Source: a virus. From it: a stretch of DNA of 24,081 nt. The position numbers and the translations under genes are program-made. The notes beneath the pieces were generated by a model. That model had not been told where the DNA came from and ran no database searches. It saw only the letters and a program-made list of their open reading frames with translations. Below are positions 16,519 through 23,208 of this stretch, piece by piece (the first letter of the stretch is position 1; the number at the start of each line of letters is the position of its first letter). Where the stretch lies: positions 1 through 24,081 of the IMG/VR virus record IMGVR_UViG_3300047095_000568; one strand, given 5' to 3'.

Positions 16519-18465
16519 ATGAGATTACTTTTTTTATCAATTTTTTTGATCGTAAATTTATTGGGCGCAAAGGATTGCAAAGCGCAAACAGGTACATTTA
16601 TTTGGACTAATGGCGCACCGACAACGAACCCGGGTGCGTCGGGTGCAAGATTTGCGGTTGACCGCGCTACGTTTAGGTGGTACGAATGGGTAAGCGGCAC
16701 AAGTTGGGTTCAAAGCGGCGACCGTATCCAACGCATTAGCGGTTGCGCCGCACCTGCCTATACGCCTACAATCCACAATGCCTATTTTGTAGTAAATGGG
16801 TGTACAGAACCCGAATTTTACTACTGGAATGGCACGGCGTGGAAATTGTTAAATGGCGGCGGCGGCGCAACTTATACGGCTGGGAGCGGTATTGCTATTT
16901 CGGGAACAAATGTAATTTCTAATACCGCGCCTAATGTGAACCAAACAATTAGTACAAGCGGCGCGGCTGGAAATATAACGCTATCGAACGGAGGCGGCAC
17001 ATTGAATTTAAACGTTAACGATGCAGACGCAAACCCTACTAACGAAATACAAAATTTGTCATTAACAGGTCAGGCATTAGGTATAAGTTCGGGTACTGGT
17101 GTTAATTTGCCCGTTGTTGGTGTTGCGGCGGGGGAAGGAATAGGCGTATCAAGTAGCGCGGGTGTTGTGACAGTTACAAATAATGGGCTATTGTCTGAAT
17201 CGGACGGCACTACAATAGATTTTACTACTACGGAAAAAGTATTGACTGGCGAAGTTCAATTAAACTCATTAGATTCAACTCATATTAAAATAGGCGGGGT
17301 GGCACTAGAGTGCATAAGTCAAGACGGAGCAAGTACTGGCTATGCTTTAATTTATGACGGATCAAACTGGACTCCTAGCGAAATAACAAGCGAATCTATT
17401 TCATGGCCTTTACTCGCTCCTAATATCAGATTTACTACACAATACTCATTTGAGGGAAACCAAACAGGGGGCTTAGAATACGCCTCCGATATAAAACTTA
17501 ATGCCGGAGGGAATAATGATGATATTATTCCAAAAATTTACATACAAGGATCGTCTACCACGACTAATGGCGGCGGCGAAATTTATATTAATGCAGGGAA
17601 CGGAGCAACTGTTGGCGGAGACGTTCTTATTAATGCGGGTTCTGGCCAAACGTCTAACGGGGGCAATGTTATTGTTTTTGCTGGAACTTCAGATACTGGA
17701 CAGGGCGGTGGAGTAAATATAAGCGCGGGCGCAAGCACAACAGAAGGTGCTGGTGGGGCATTCATTTTTAGTTCAGGATCGGGCGCAGGCGGTGGCCCCG
17801 GAGGGGATTTCAATATGTCTGCGGGAGGGTCGCTACTTAATAGTGGTGGTAATTTTATTATGCAGGGAGGGCAATCAGAAAACCTAACAGGTGGGAATTT
17901 TAGTATGGCAGGAGGTCAAGGCGGGGTTGACGGAGGAAGTTTTACTTTGTCGGGGGGGTATGGAGTGACTGGCGTCGGCGGAAACCTCACATTTTTTGCA
18001 GGAATAGGCGGCACATCGGAAGGTGAGTTAAAATTTCAGTCATCTTTTAGGCCGATATTCTTAAACACACAAGGAAGTAAATATAAACTACTTACTACTA
18101 CCCAAAGAAATGCTATTCCAACAACTGAAAGTTTATTATTATGGAACACAACTACAAAAAGTTTCAACATTCACGACGGAACATCATGGCACGAAATACC
18201 AAAAATCATAAAAGCATCCGCAACGCTCAACTTTCCATCCACGCCCGTACATTCAAGCAGCGACCTAACGGTGACAGTAGCAGGCGCGGCGGTTGGTGAT
18301 GTTGTTACGGTTGCGCCCGGACTTGCGGCAATATCGGCAGGTAGTTGTTTTACCGCGTGGGTGTCAGCGGCCAACACGGTAACTGTTCGATTTAATCACT
18401 ACCACGCAGGCGGCGCAACAGACCCCGTATCAGCGGTTTTCAACATAATTGTAACTAAGTTCTAA
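16519..18465 (+). CDS. second tail fibre with signal peptide and glycine-rich repeats, 648 aa
   Basis: Residues 1-23 form a Sec signal peptide with cleavage probably at Cys-Lys-Ala|Gln-Thr. An N-terminal domain follows with two aromatic 'W-x-x-G-x-x-W' stretches (TFRWYEWVSGTSWVQSGD; FYYWNGTAWKLLN), then fibre-like Thr/Gly/Asn sequence (TYTAGSGIAISGTNVIS). Residues about 351-508 are ten 15-residue glycine-rich repeats. Next comes TTTQRNAIPTTESLLLWNTT with FNIHDGTSWHEI, the same pre-tip motif class as in the fibre at 13557. A final beta-rich domain ends VFNIIVTKF. Probable receptor-binding fibre. Overlaps the next gene by one base. Confidence 0.8.
   Translation: MRLLFLSIFLIVNLLGAKDCKAQTGTFIWTNGAPTTNPGASGARFAVDRATFRWYEWVSGTSWVQSGDRIQRISGCAAPAYTPTIHNAYFVVNGCTEPEFYYWNGTAWKLLNGGGGATYTAGSGIAISGTNVISNTAPNVNQTISTSGAAGNITLSNGGGTLNLNVNDADANPTNEIQNLSLTGQALGISSGTGVNLPVVGVAAGEGIGVSSSAGVVTVTNNGLLSESDGTTIDFTTTEKVLTGEVQLNSLDSTHIKIGGVALECISQDGASTGYALIYDGSNWTPSEITSESISWPLLAPNIRFTTQYSFEGNQTGGLEYASDIKLNAGGNNDDIIPKIYIQGSSTTTNGGGEIYINAGNGATVGGDVLINAGSGQTSNGGNVIVFAGTSDTGQGGGVNISAGASTTEGAGGAFIFSSGSGAGGGPGGDFNMSAGGSLLNSGGNFIMQGGQSENLTGGNFSMAGGQGGVDGGSFTLSGGYGVTGVGGNLTFFAGIGGTSEGELKFQSSFRPIFLNTQGSKYKLLTTTQRNAIPTTESLLLWNTTTKSFNIHDGTSWHEIPKIIKASATLNFPSTPVHSSSDLTVTVAGAAVGDVVTVAPGLAAISAGSCFTAWVSAANTVTVRFNHYHAGGATDPVSAVFNIIVTKF
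17569..18042 (+). repeat. about ten degenerate 45-bp (15-residue) repeats coding Gly-rich rungs
   Basis: Within the second fibre, the protein cycles with a 14-16 residue period: Gly-Gly, a small or acidic residue, a hydrophobic residue, an alternating beta strand, then Ala/Gly-Gly and a loop. Examples are GGDVLINAGSGQTSN, GGNVIVFAGTSDTGQ, GGDFNMSAGGSLLNS and GGNFIMQGGQSENLT. The DNA copies have diverged, so the repeats are maintained at protein level. The layout suggests a solenoid or glycine-packed rod. Confidence 0.8.
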
Positions 18466-18926
18466 TGAAAAAATACATAACAATACTTATTTTATTGTGC
18501 AGCCTATCTACACAGGCGCAATATAAAATCACTCGCGCAAAGGTAGCGGGGTGGTCGGTCGTTGCGCTTGGTGGTGCAGCAGACGGATTACTCGAAGGCT
18601 ACCTACACGACGGGCGCACATCGTTTGAGCGCAAATGGAACGCATCAAAAACAGGGTTTTGGGGTTCTGAAAGTTGGCGTTCTGTTTATGTGGGCGGCGA
18701 CCCCGAAAAGGGTTTTAAGTCGGGTTTTATAAAATGGACGGGCGCAAATGATTTTTACCATATTGCCGACGACACGCGCAAAATTGGATATATCACAGGC
18801 GGCGTAATGATTGGAATTGGAACAAAAGCAAATACAAAATGGTGGCACTATGCAGCAGACTTTGGCATTTCGTTTGCCGCGTCTGCTATCAGTAAAAGTG
18901 CCGCTTATTACTACATAAGAAATTAA
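18465..18926 (+). CDS. exported or membrane-associated phage protein of unknown role, 153 aa
   Basis: Starts in a TAATG overlap with the fibre gene. The first 19 residues are a signal peptide ending Ser-Thr-Gln-Ala|Gln. The mature protein has a weakly hydrophobic stretch (VAGWSVVALGGAADGLLEGY), then KTGFWGSESWRSVYVGGDPE, then FYHIADDTRKIGYITGGVMIGIG and a C-terminal Ala/Ser-rich helix. Small signal-peptide proteins with the 'F-W-x-x-x-S-W-R-x-x-Y-x-x-G-D-P' pattern recur near fibres and lysis genes of Bacteroidota phages, as I recall them. Their job is not known. Envelope interaction or superinfection exclusion are possible; nothing here decides it. Confidence 0.7.
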   Translation: MKKYITILILLCSLSTQAQYKITRAKVAGWSVVALGGAADGLLEGYLHDGRTSFERKWNASKTGFWGSESWRSVYVGGDPEKGFKSGFIKWTGANDFYHIADDTRKIGYITGGVMIGIGTKANTKWWHYAADFGISFAASAISKSAAYYYIRN

Positions 18927-18930
18927 TTTT

Positions 18931-19800
18931 ATGAAAAAGATACTATTATTATTACTTGTTTGTTCCTGCTTTTCAGTAACGGCGCAAAGACGCATCATTG
19001 GGGCAAGCAACGTCACAACCATTTTAGCGGGCGAAGCAATCCCTAACTGGACGCTTGTTAGGATTACGGCGGGCAAGGCATGGAGAGCAAGCAATACAAA
19101 AATAGACAGCGCGGCGGTCGCTATTGCAATAGATACAGCGTTCGCAGCAAACGACACAATACAAGTTGCATACAGCGGCACATTGCAAGGTTTTGCGTTA
19201 TCAAAAGGCGCGGACTATTTTTTAGGAACAGGCGGCACATTCACCGCAACAAAGCCGACCACTATTTTTACACAAAAAATTGGTAGTTGGGTAGAAGATA
19301 GCACACTGCAATTAAATATACAACAGGCGTTACCCGTCGTAAATACAGAAACTTTTGTAAATTTACCGAGCGACATTAGCAATAGCACGATAACTTTAAC
19401 GGACGTAACAGGGCTATCATTTACAGCGGAAGCAAACACATCGTATGTAGTGCGGTTGTACGGTTTTGCCACATTTGCAAGCGCGGTAACAGGCATAGGA
19501 CTGGCATTGAACGCACCTAATGACGCTACGATAGTAATGGGGCGCGTTACAAATCAGATAGGGGCGCAAACGCTTAGCTCTATGCAACAGGTGCAAAATA
19601 ATGCAATAGCAGGCACAACGGCGATAAATGGTAGCGGAACAAGCGGCAACCCCGCCGCAACAATTAGCACGTATATCGAGGGTGTTTGGCTTGTTACGGT
19701 TGTAACGGGCGGCACAGTGCAAATGCGTTTACGGTCGGAGGTGGCAACAAGTAACGTAACATTAAAGGCAGGATCAAGAATAAGTTACCTTAAAATATAA
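18931..19800 (+). CDS. third fibre-like / receptor-binding protein with signal peptide, 289 aa
   Basis: Signal peptide of 19 residues ending Ser-Val-Thr-Ala|Gln. An N-terminal domain contains AGEAIPNWTLVRITAGKAW, IDSAAVAIAID and IQVAYSGTLQGFALSKGADY, plus a QKIGSWVEDSTLQLNIQQAL segment, a layout seen in phage fibre shaft proteins. The second half resembles a jelly-roll tip: TDVTGLSFTAEANTSYVVR, IGLALNAPND, then ISTYIEGVWLVT, GTVQMRLRSEV and the ending LKAGSRISYLKI. Together this suggests a receptor-binding protein or a shaft-plus-tip protein. Four bases separate it from the preceding gene and three from the endolysin. Confidence 0.72.
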   Translation: MKKILLLLLVCSCFSVTAQRRIIGASNVTTILAGEAIPNWTLVRITAGKAWRASNTKIDSAAVAIAIDTAFAANDTIQVAYSGTLQGFALSKGADYFLGTGGTFTATKPTTIFTQKIGSWVEDSTLQLNIQQALPVVNTETFVNLPSDISNSTITLTDVTGLSFTAEANTSYVVRLYGFATFASAVTGIGLALNAPNDATIVMGRVTNQIGAQTLSSMQQVQNNAIAGTTAINGSGTSGNPAATISTYIEGVWLVTVVTGGTVQMRLRSEVATSNVTLKAGSRISYLKI

Positions 19801-19803
19801 GTT

Positions 19804-20286
19804 ATGTCAATACCCAACGCCCGACTAATAACCGCAAATTTCTCACTTAGAGAAATGATGCATAGCGACATTGCAGCACGTGAAGGAATAGAAAACGTCC
19901 CAAACGAAAAACAATTAGCCGCTTTAACTGCTTTATGCGAAAACGTTTTACAACCTTTACGTGACAAACTGGGCGTACCTGTTCGAGTTTCGAGCGGGTT
20001 TAGGTGTAGGGCGTTAAATTCACATAAAGATGTGGGCGGTGCGCCAAATTCGCAGCATTTACGAGGCGAAGCAGCAGACATACACGCTAAAGGTTACACG
20101 GCAAACGAACTGTTTCACCTTATTTTATTGTCGGGCATAGAGTTCGATCAAGTAATTGAGGAGTTCGGCGAATGGGTGCATATTTCTTACACAACGCGCC
20201 GAAAAAACCGACAAAGCGCGATAATTGCAACGCGCCGCAAAGACGGAAGCGCAAAATACACAATATTAAATAACAATAAAAAATAA
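19804..20286 (+). CDS. peptidase M15-family endolysin, 160 aa
   Basis: A zinc peptidase that cuts peptide cross-links of peptidoglycan. The M15_3-type signature is complete: VRVSSGFRCRALNSH, then SQHLRGEAADI with zinc ligands His85 and Asp92, and EWVHISY with the third ligand His126. Size is normal for a single-domain enzyme. There is no signal peptide, so release should depend on a holin. ATG 19804 lies three bases after the fibre stop. It opens the lysis-like end of the operon. In some phages such proteins are tail-associated instead, but the small size and the nearby holin-like gene favour lysis. Confidence 0.92.
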   Translation: MSIPNARLITANFSLREMMHSDIAAREGIENVPNEKQLAALTALCENVLQPLRDKLGVPVRVSSGFRCRALNSHKDVGGAPNSQHLRGEAADIHAKGYTANELFHLILLSGIEFDQVIEEFGEWVHISYTTRRKNRQSAIIATRRKDGSAKYTILNNNKK

Positions 20287-20291
20287 CTATT

Positions 20292-20624
20292 ATGAGTGAA
20301 TTAGTAACAGGTTATTACGACACAAGCGACTTAGTAAAACGCCTTGAAAGTCAAACGGGACTTGACGAAGATGTTTTGCGCGACGTTATAAATTTAGCGT
20401 TTCAGAACATTGCAGAGGCGGCGGGGCAAGGCGTTAACGCGGTTGTGCTTGACGATATAGGAACGTTCCGTGTTGCGGCTTGTATAGGTCGCAGGTATGT
20501 CGTTGACGGCAAAGAGGTGATAAAGCCGGACTATCTGAAATTTAAGTTCAAAGGCGCGATTAAATTACGCAACATTGTTGCGGCTAATTTACGTGAACCA
20601 GTTAAGCACTTAGAAGTTAAATAG
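20292..20624 (+). CDS. HU/IHF-like DNA-binding protein, 110 aa
   Basis: Matches the HU fold pattern: an N-terminal helix pair (DTSDLVKRLESQTGLDEDVL then INLAFQNIAEAAGQG), the beta turn VVLDDIGTFRVAACIGRR, the basic arm YVVDGKEVIKPDYLKFKFK and a last helix KLRNIVAANL. HU dimers bend and wrap DNA. It is slightly longer than HU, with an N-terminal extension of about ten residues, as in HU-like Bacteroidota proteins. Its presence among lysis genes is unusual. The gene is followed by a structured RNA-like region. Confidence 0.85.
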   Translation: MSELVTGYYDTSDLVKRLESQTGLDEDVLRDVINLAFQNIAEAAGQGVNAVVLDDIGTFRVAACIGRRYVVDGKEVIKPDYLKFKFKGAIKLRNIVAANLREPVKHLEVK

Positions 20625-20633
20625 CAAAATTTG

Positions 20634-20680
20634 GCACGGTTTTTATATTACAGTAAGTAATAAAACGACCGTGCTGTAAT
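20634..20680 (+). promoter_or_regulatory. overlapping inverted repeats: possible RNA switch at a start codon
   Basis: Stem A pairs GCACGGT (20634-20640) with ACCGTGC (20668-20674), and can extend through TTTTA/TAAAA with a two-base bulge. Stem B pairs ATTACAG (20647-20653) with CTGTAAT (20674-20680). The two share C20674 and are interlaced, so they are either alternatives or, with one base pair lost, a pseudoknot. Stem B covers the A and U of the start codon at 20679; stem A leaves it free. There is no T tract, so it is not a simple terminator. Confidence 0.5.
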
Positions 20681-20939
20681 GATTCAATTAATGACGGAAT
20701 TACAAAAAAAAATATTAGAGCAAAGTATTCTGGTAGTGCTGCTATGTGCTTTAGTTTGGTATTTAAACGAGCAACTAAAAGAACAAAAGACGGAATTGAG
20801 GTCTGAAATACAGTTAGTTGCTAACCGCTTGCACATATGTGAAAGCGACCGCCTAAACCTGTCAATACAGGTAGCAGAAATGCAGGCAACGCTAGAGAGT
20901 TTTTCACAGCCTACAAAAAGTAGGAAAAAATCTAAATAA
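20679..20939 (+). CDS. one-span membrane protein with coiled coil, lysis-region (holin/spanin-like), 86 aa
   Basis: Two in-frame starts: ATG 20679 and ATG 20691, giving Met-Ile-Gln-Leu-Met. Residues about 16-28 (SILVVLLCALVWYL) form one transmembrane segment. A long charged amphipathic helix follows (LNEQLKEQKTELRSEIQLVANRL, in pieces) and the C-terminus is very basic (PTKSRKKSK). This is the build of an Rz-like inner-membrane spanin or a small holin. No lipoprotein partner is seen next to it. The start sits in a structured region. Confidence 0.65.
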   Translation: MIQLMTELQKKILEQSILVVLLCALVWYLNEQLKEQKTELRSEIQLVANRLHICESDRLNLSIQVAEMQATLESFSQPTKSRKKSK

Positions 20940-20943
20940 TATT

Positions 20944-21438
20944 ATGACAGACAAAAAAAGGGGCGGAGCAACGCCTGTAAAAGCCCCACTAACGGGCGAA
21001 ACATTAAAGGAAAAGTTCTTTTCCACAAACTTTATTTTAGCCGTTGTGCTTTTGGTCGGTGGCCTATTCGTAGGTTTTCCAAAGGGCGAAGCGGAAAAGG
21101 TCGTCGCGTCCCTGTTTACACTTATTGGTAGCGTAGGCGCGTTTCGAGTATTCTTTAAAACGGCGGAATTTTCGCCTGTTAAATGGATACAAAATTCTAA
21201 CACATGGAACTACCTTTCTACTATCTTTATCGCGCTATTTCCTGTTTTAACGCCCGATGTTTTTACGGCGTTACGGGCGGCAATAGAAGCAGGGATTGGA
21301 GGTAATTGGCAGGGCATTTTGACAGCCTTAATAAGTTTGGCTACAATTTTGTGGAACGTGTTTAAGAACGCGCAACTACCTAAAACACCCGCGGCGGTTA
21401 CGACAATTTTTGTACTGTTTTTTTTTGCCCTAATTTAA
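20944..21438 (+). CDS. multi-span holin-like membrane protein, 164 aa
   Basis: Starts five bases after the preceding stop. A basic, soluble N-terminus (first 26 residues) is followed by likely membrane segments at about 29-46 (FILAVVLLVGGLFVGF), 54-70 (VASLFTLIGSVGAF), 90-105, 122-138 and 147-164. That number of spans, the small size and the neighbouring endolysin favour a holin. No family is recognised with certainty. The last codons include a run of nine T (21418-21426) read as Phe-Phe-Phe. The S8 peptidase frame overlaps this 3' end. Confidence 0.65.
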   Translation: MTDKKRGGATPVKAPLTGETLKEKFFSTNFILAVVLLVGGLFVGFPKGEAEKVVASLFTLIGSVGAFRVFFKTAEFSPVKWIQNSNTWNYLSTIFIALFPVLTPDVFTALRAAIEAGIGGNWQGILTALISLATILWNVFKNAQLPKTPAAVTTIFVLFFFALI

Positions 21439-21515
21439 GCGGGCAAACTAACAGAAATTTACGGAGCGCGTACATAGAGCAGGTTCAGCAACTTGAAAAA
21501 GATACTTTCGAGATT
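21384..21515 (+). other. open -1 frame linking the holin-like gene to the S8 peptidase
   Basis: The S8 frame is open from 21384, after a TAA at 21381-21383, and runs without a stop to 22967. It has no ATG or GTG upstream of the catalytic domain. In the holin frame the sequence CTG TTT TTT TTT GCC (T9 at 21418-21426) is an ideal slip site: both P- and A-site TTT re-pair after a one-base slip. The resulting frame continues Cys-Pro-Asn-Leu-Ser-Gly-Gln, then YIEQVQQLEKDTFEILPQPG, which looks protein-like. A miscount of T in sequencing would give the same picture. Confidence 0.55.
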
Positions 21516-22970
21516 TTGCCGCAGCCTGGTGAATTTCCGCAAAACATCGAAAGCGGTGTAACTAAACGGGACGGCACACGGGTTTTAGTGTCTAATTGGG
21601 GTTCAGAACAGCACAAACTAAACGCGCTCCGTAATCGCATTGCAGCGGAATGCAAAAATAAGGTACATATTAGGGTAGTTGATACCGCAATGGATACCGA
21701 CCACGCGCAATTGCAGCAGGGCAAACAGGCGGGGTATAATTACACTACCGACGCACGGGGAATTGATCGTAACGGACACGGGACGCACGTCGGCGGTATT
21801 ATGTTTGCACAGGATTTTGGCATTTCGTTCGACCTTATCAAATCGGGCGTTCTTACTTTCGAGTTTGACCAAATTTTAGGGGCAACGGGCGGCGGTTCGT
21901 TTGAGTGGTTTAGGTTGTGCGAAGTAGATCAACTTTCAAAAGATAGAGCAAGAAAGGCGGCGGGCGTTCGCACGGTTGTTTCAGGTTCGTTTGGCGGCAA
22001 CACGGCGGCAATTGGTAACGTAGAGGCAGCAATGAAAGCAATAACAGATTTGGGCGGCGTGTACTGCATTGCGGCGGGCAACACAGGCGGCGAAGGCGTA
22101 CAATACCCGGGTTCGTCTCAGTACTCAATTACGTGTGCTTCACTCGATCAATCAGGCGGTCGTTCATCTTACAGCACACAAGGCGTACAGGTTTGGAACG
22201 CGCAGCCGGGGCGAAGTATTCAAAGTTGCTGGTTAAATAATCAATACGCTACAATTTCAGGTACAAGCATGGCAACGCCTTTTTTATCGGGCGTGGTTGC
22301 TATTGCAATATCAAAGTGGGGCGATTTGCTGCCTACTTACACGGCGGTTAAAACGTATTTAGCGGCTGTTTCTAGGGACATAGCACCGACGGGCAAAGAT
22401 AACGGCACTGGGTACGGTATCGCTTTAATAGAGGCGGTTTTGAATACTAGACCCGGCACGGTTGTACCGCCAACACCACCACCAACACCACCAGGCGATC
22501 CGGTACGCCCAATACGAATTTACACACTAAATTTTAAAAACGACTATAAAATGTATTGGGGCGAAAATATACCGCTACCTAGTACGCCGCTACCTAGGAA
22601 GCCAGTGCCGTCTGCCATACCGCAAATACAAAGACTAAGTGCAAAAACGATAAAAGCAAATAGTACCAAATTTGTTACGATTTCCGAAATTGAACTATCT
22701 GTAAATAGCAATACAAATGCAGACGTAGAGCGCAAAAGAATAGCGGAAGCATTTAGTACGCTTGTATTTGCTAACAGGGGGCTTGTGCTTGCTCAAGGTT
22801 CGGACTTTGCCGACGCGGTGTATTGGAGTTCCTATTTTGCCGAATTATTGATCTATACGCAATATAAGACAAAGATACCGATTAATATTACTCGAATAAC
22901 AGGAAGCGACAACAGCGGCAATGTAGTAACGTGGACAAATGACCAGTTGCGGCACTTTCCAAAAAATTAG
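21516..22970 (+). CDS. subtilisin-family (S8) serine peptidase, 484 aa from a TTG start
   Basis: A serine endopeptidase with the complete S8 triad: Asp56 in VVDTAMD, His88 in NGHGTHVGGI and Ser251 in ISGTSMATPFLSG. The oxyanion Asn189 is in IAAGNTGG. After the catalytic domain a proline-rich linker (about 317-332) leads to a C-terminal region of some 150 residues that I do not recognise. No signal peptide or inhibitor-type propeptide is visible. The TTG at 21516 is the only usual start codon in frame before the domain; the first Met is residue 59, inside the Asp motif. The sequence upstream is open in frame back into the holin-like gene, so the true product may be longer. Role unknown: virion processing, envelope degradation or exclusion are all possible. 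Confidence 0.85.
   Translation: MPQPGEFPQNIESGVTKRDGTRVLVSNWGSEQHKLNALRNRIAAECKNKVHIRVVDTAMDTDHAQLQQGKQAGYNYTTDARGIDRNGHGTHVGGIMFAQDFGISFDLIKSGVLTFEFDQILGATGGGSFEWFRLCEVDQLSKDRARKAAGVRTVVSGSFGGNTAAIGNVEAAMKAITDLGGVYCIAAGNTGGEGVQYPGSSQYSITCASLDQSGGRSSYSTQGVQVWNAQPGRSIQSCWLNNQYATISGTSMATPFLSGVVAIAISKWGDLLPTYTAVKTYLAAVSRDIAPTGKDNGTGYGIALIEAVLNTRPGTVVPPTPPPTPPGDPVRPIRIYTLNFKNDYKMYWGENIPLPSTPLPRKPVPSAIPQIQRLSAKTIKANSTKFVTISEIELSVNSNTNADVERKRIAEAFSTLVFANRGLVLAQGSDFADAVYWSSYFAELLIYTQYKTKIPINITRITGSDNSGNVVTWTNDQLRHFPKN
22572..22601 (+). repeat. two 15-bp copies in the S8 C-terminal region
   Basis: CCGCTACCTAG occurs at 22572-22582 and 22587-22597, a 15-base period. It encodes Pro-Leu-Pro-Ser-Thr and Pro-Leu-Pro-Arg-Lys in the proline-rich part of the S8 protein. 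A recent small duplication is likely. Confidence 0.65.
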
Positions 22971-23000
22971 ACAGTAAGCATAAGACAGGAATTTTAATCA

Positions 23001-23037
23001 AAAAAAAGCGCGGGGTGAAAACCTTTGCGCTTTTTTT
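23001..23037 (+). terminator. strong terminator ending the late operon
   Basis: AAAAAAAGCGC (23001-23011) pairs with GCGCTTTTTTT (23027-23037), with a small inner GG/CC pair. The 3' arm itself supplies seven T. The symmetrical A and T arms would also let it work for transcripts from the right. Confidence 0.85.
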
Positions 23038-23079
23038 ATTGTGTTCATTATCAATCACTTACAAACTTTCAATATTTTC

Positions 23080-23112
23080 TGAAAAATAAAAAATACTTTT
23101 TTTGAAAAATAA
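23080..23112. repeat. direct repeats in the control region before the right-hand module
   Basis: TGAAAAATAA occurs at 23080-23089 and 23103-23112, 23 bases apart start to start, in a very A/T-rich stretch. The block is bounded by TCAAT (from about 23069) and ATTGA (to about 23116). It lies just upstream of a promoter and could be an operator or bend site. Confidence 0.4.
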
Positions 23113-23121
23113 TTGATTAAA

Positions 23122-23156
23122 TGTTACCACCGTAATACAAAACACCCTTATCTTTG
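23122..23156 (+). promoter_or_regulatory. Bacteroidota-type promoter for the right-hand small-gene module
   Basis: TATCTTTG at 23149-23156 is a perfect match to TAnnTTTG. A weaker -33-like GTTAC is at 23123-23127, about 21 bases upstream. Transcription would start near 23163, giving a leader of about 45 bases to ATG 23209. The preceding terminator makes this an independent unit. Confidence 0.65.
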
Positions 23157-23208
23157 ACCTATCAAAACGCGGTAAGCGCATTTATTCACTCACTTAAATT
23201 TTAAAATT

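Noticed and set aside
18645-19181. 178-codon open frame on the - strand spanning two signal-peptide genes
   Set aside because: It crosses a clear gene boundary with TAA and ATG on the + strand, and has no recognisable motif.
20634-20680. Interlaced inverted repeats as a simple terminator after the HU-like gene
   Set aside because: No T tract follows on the + strand, and the 3' arm runs into the next start codon.
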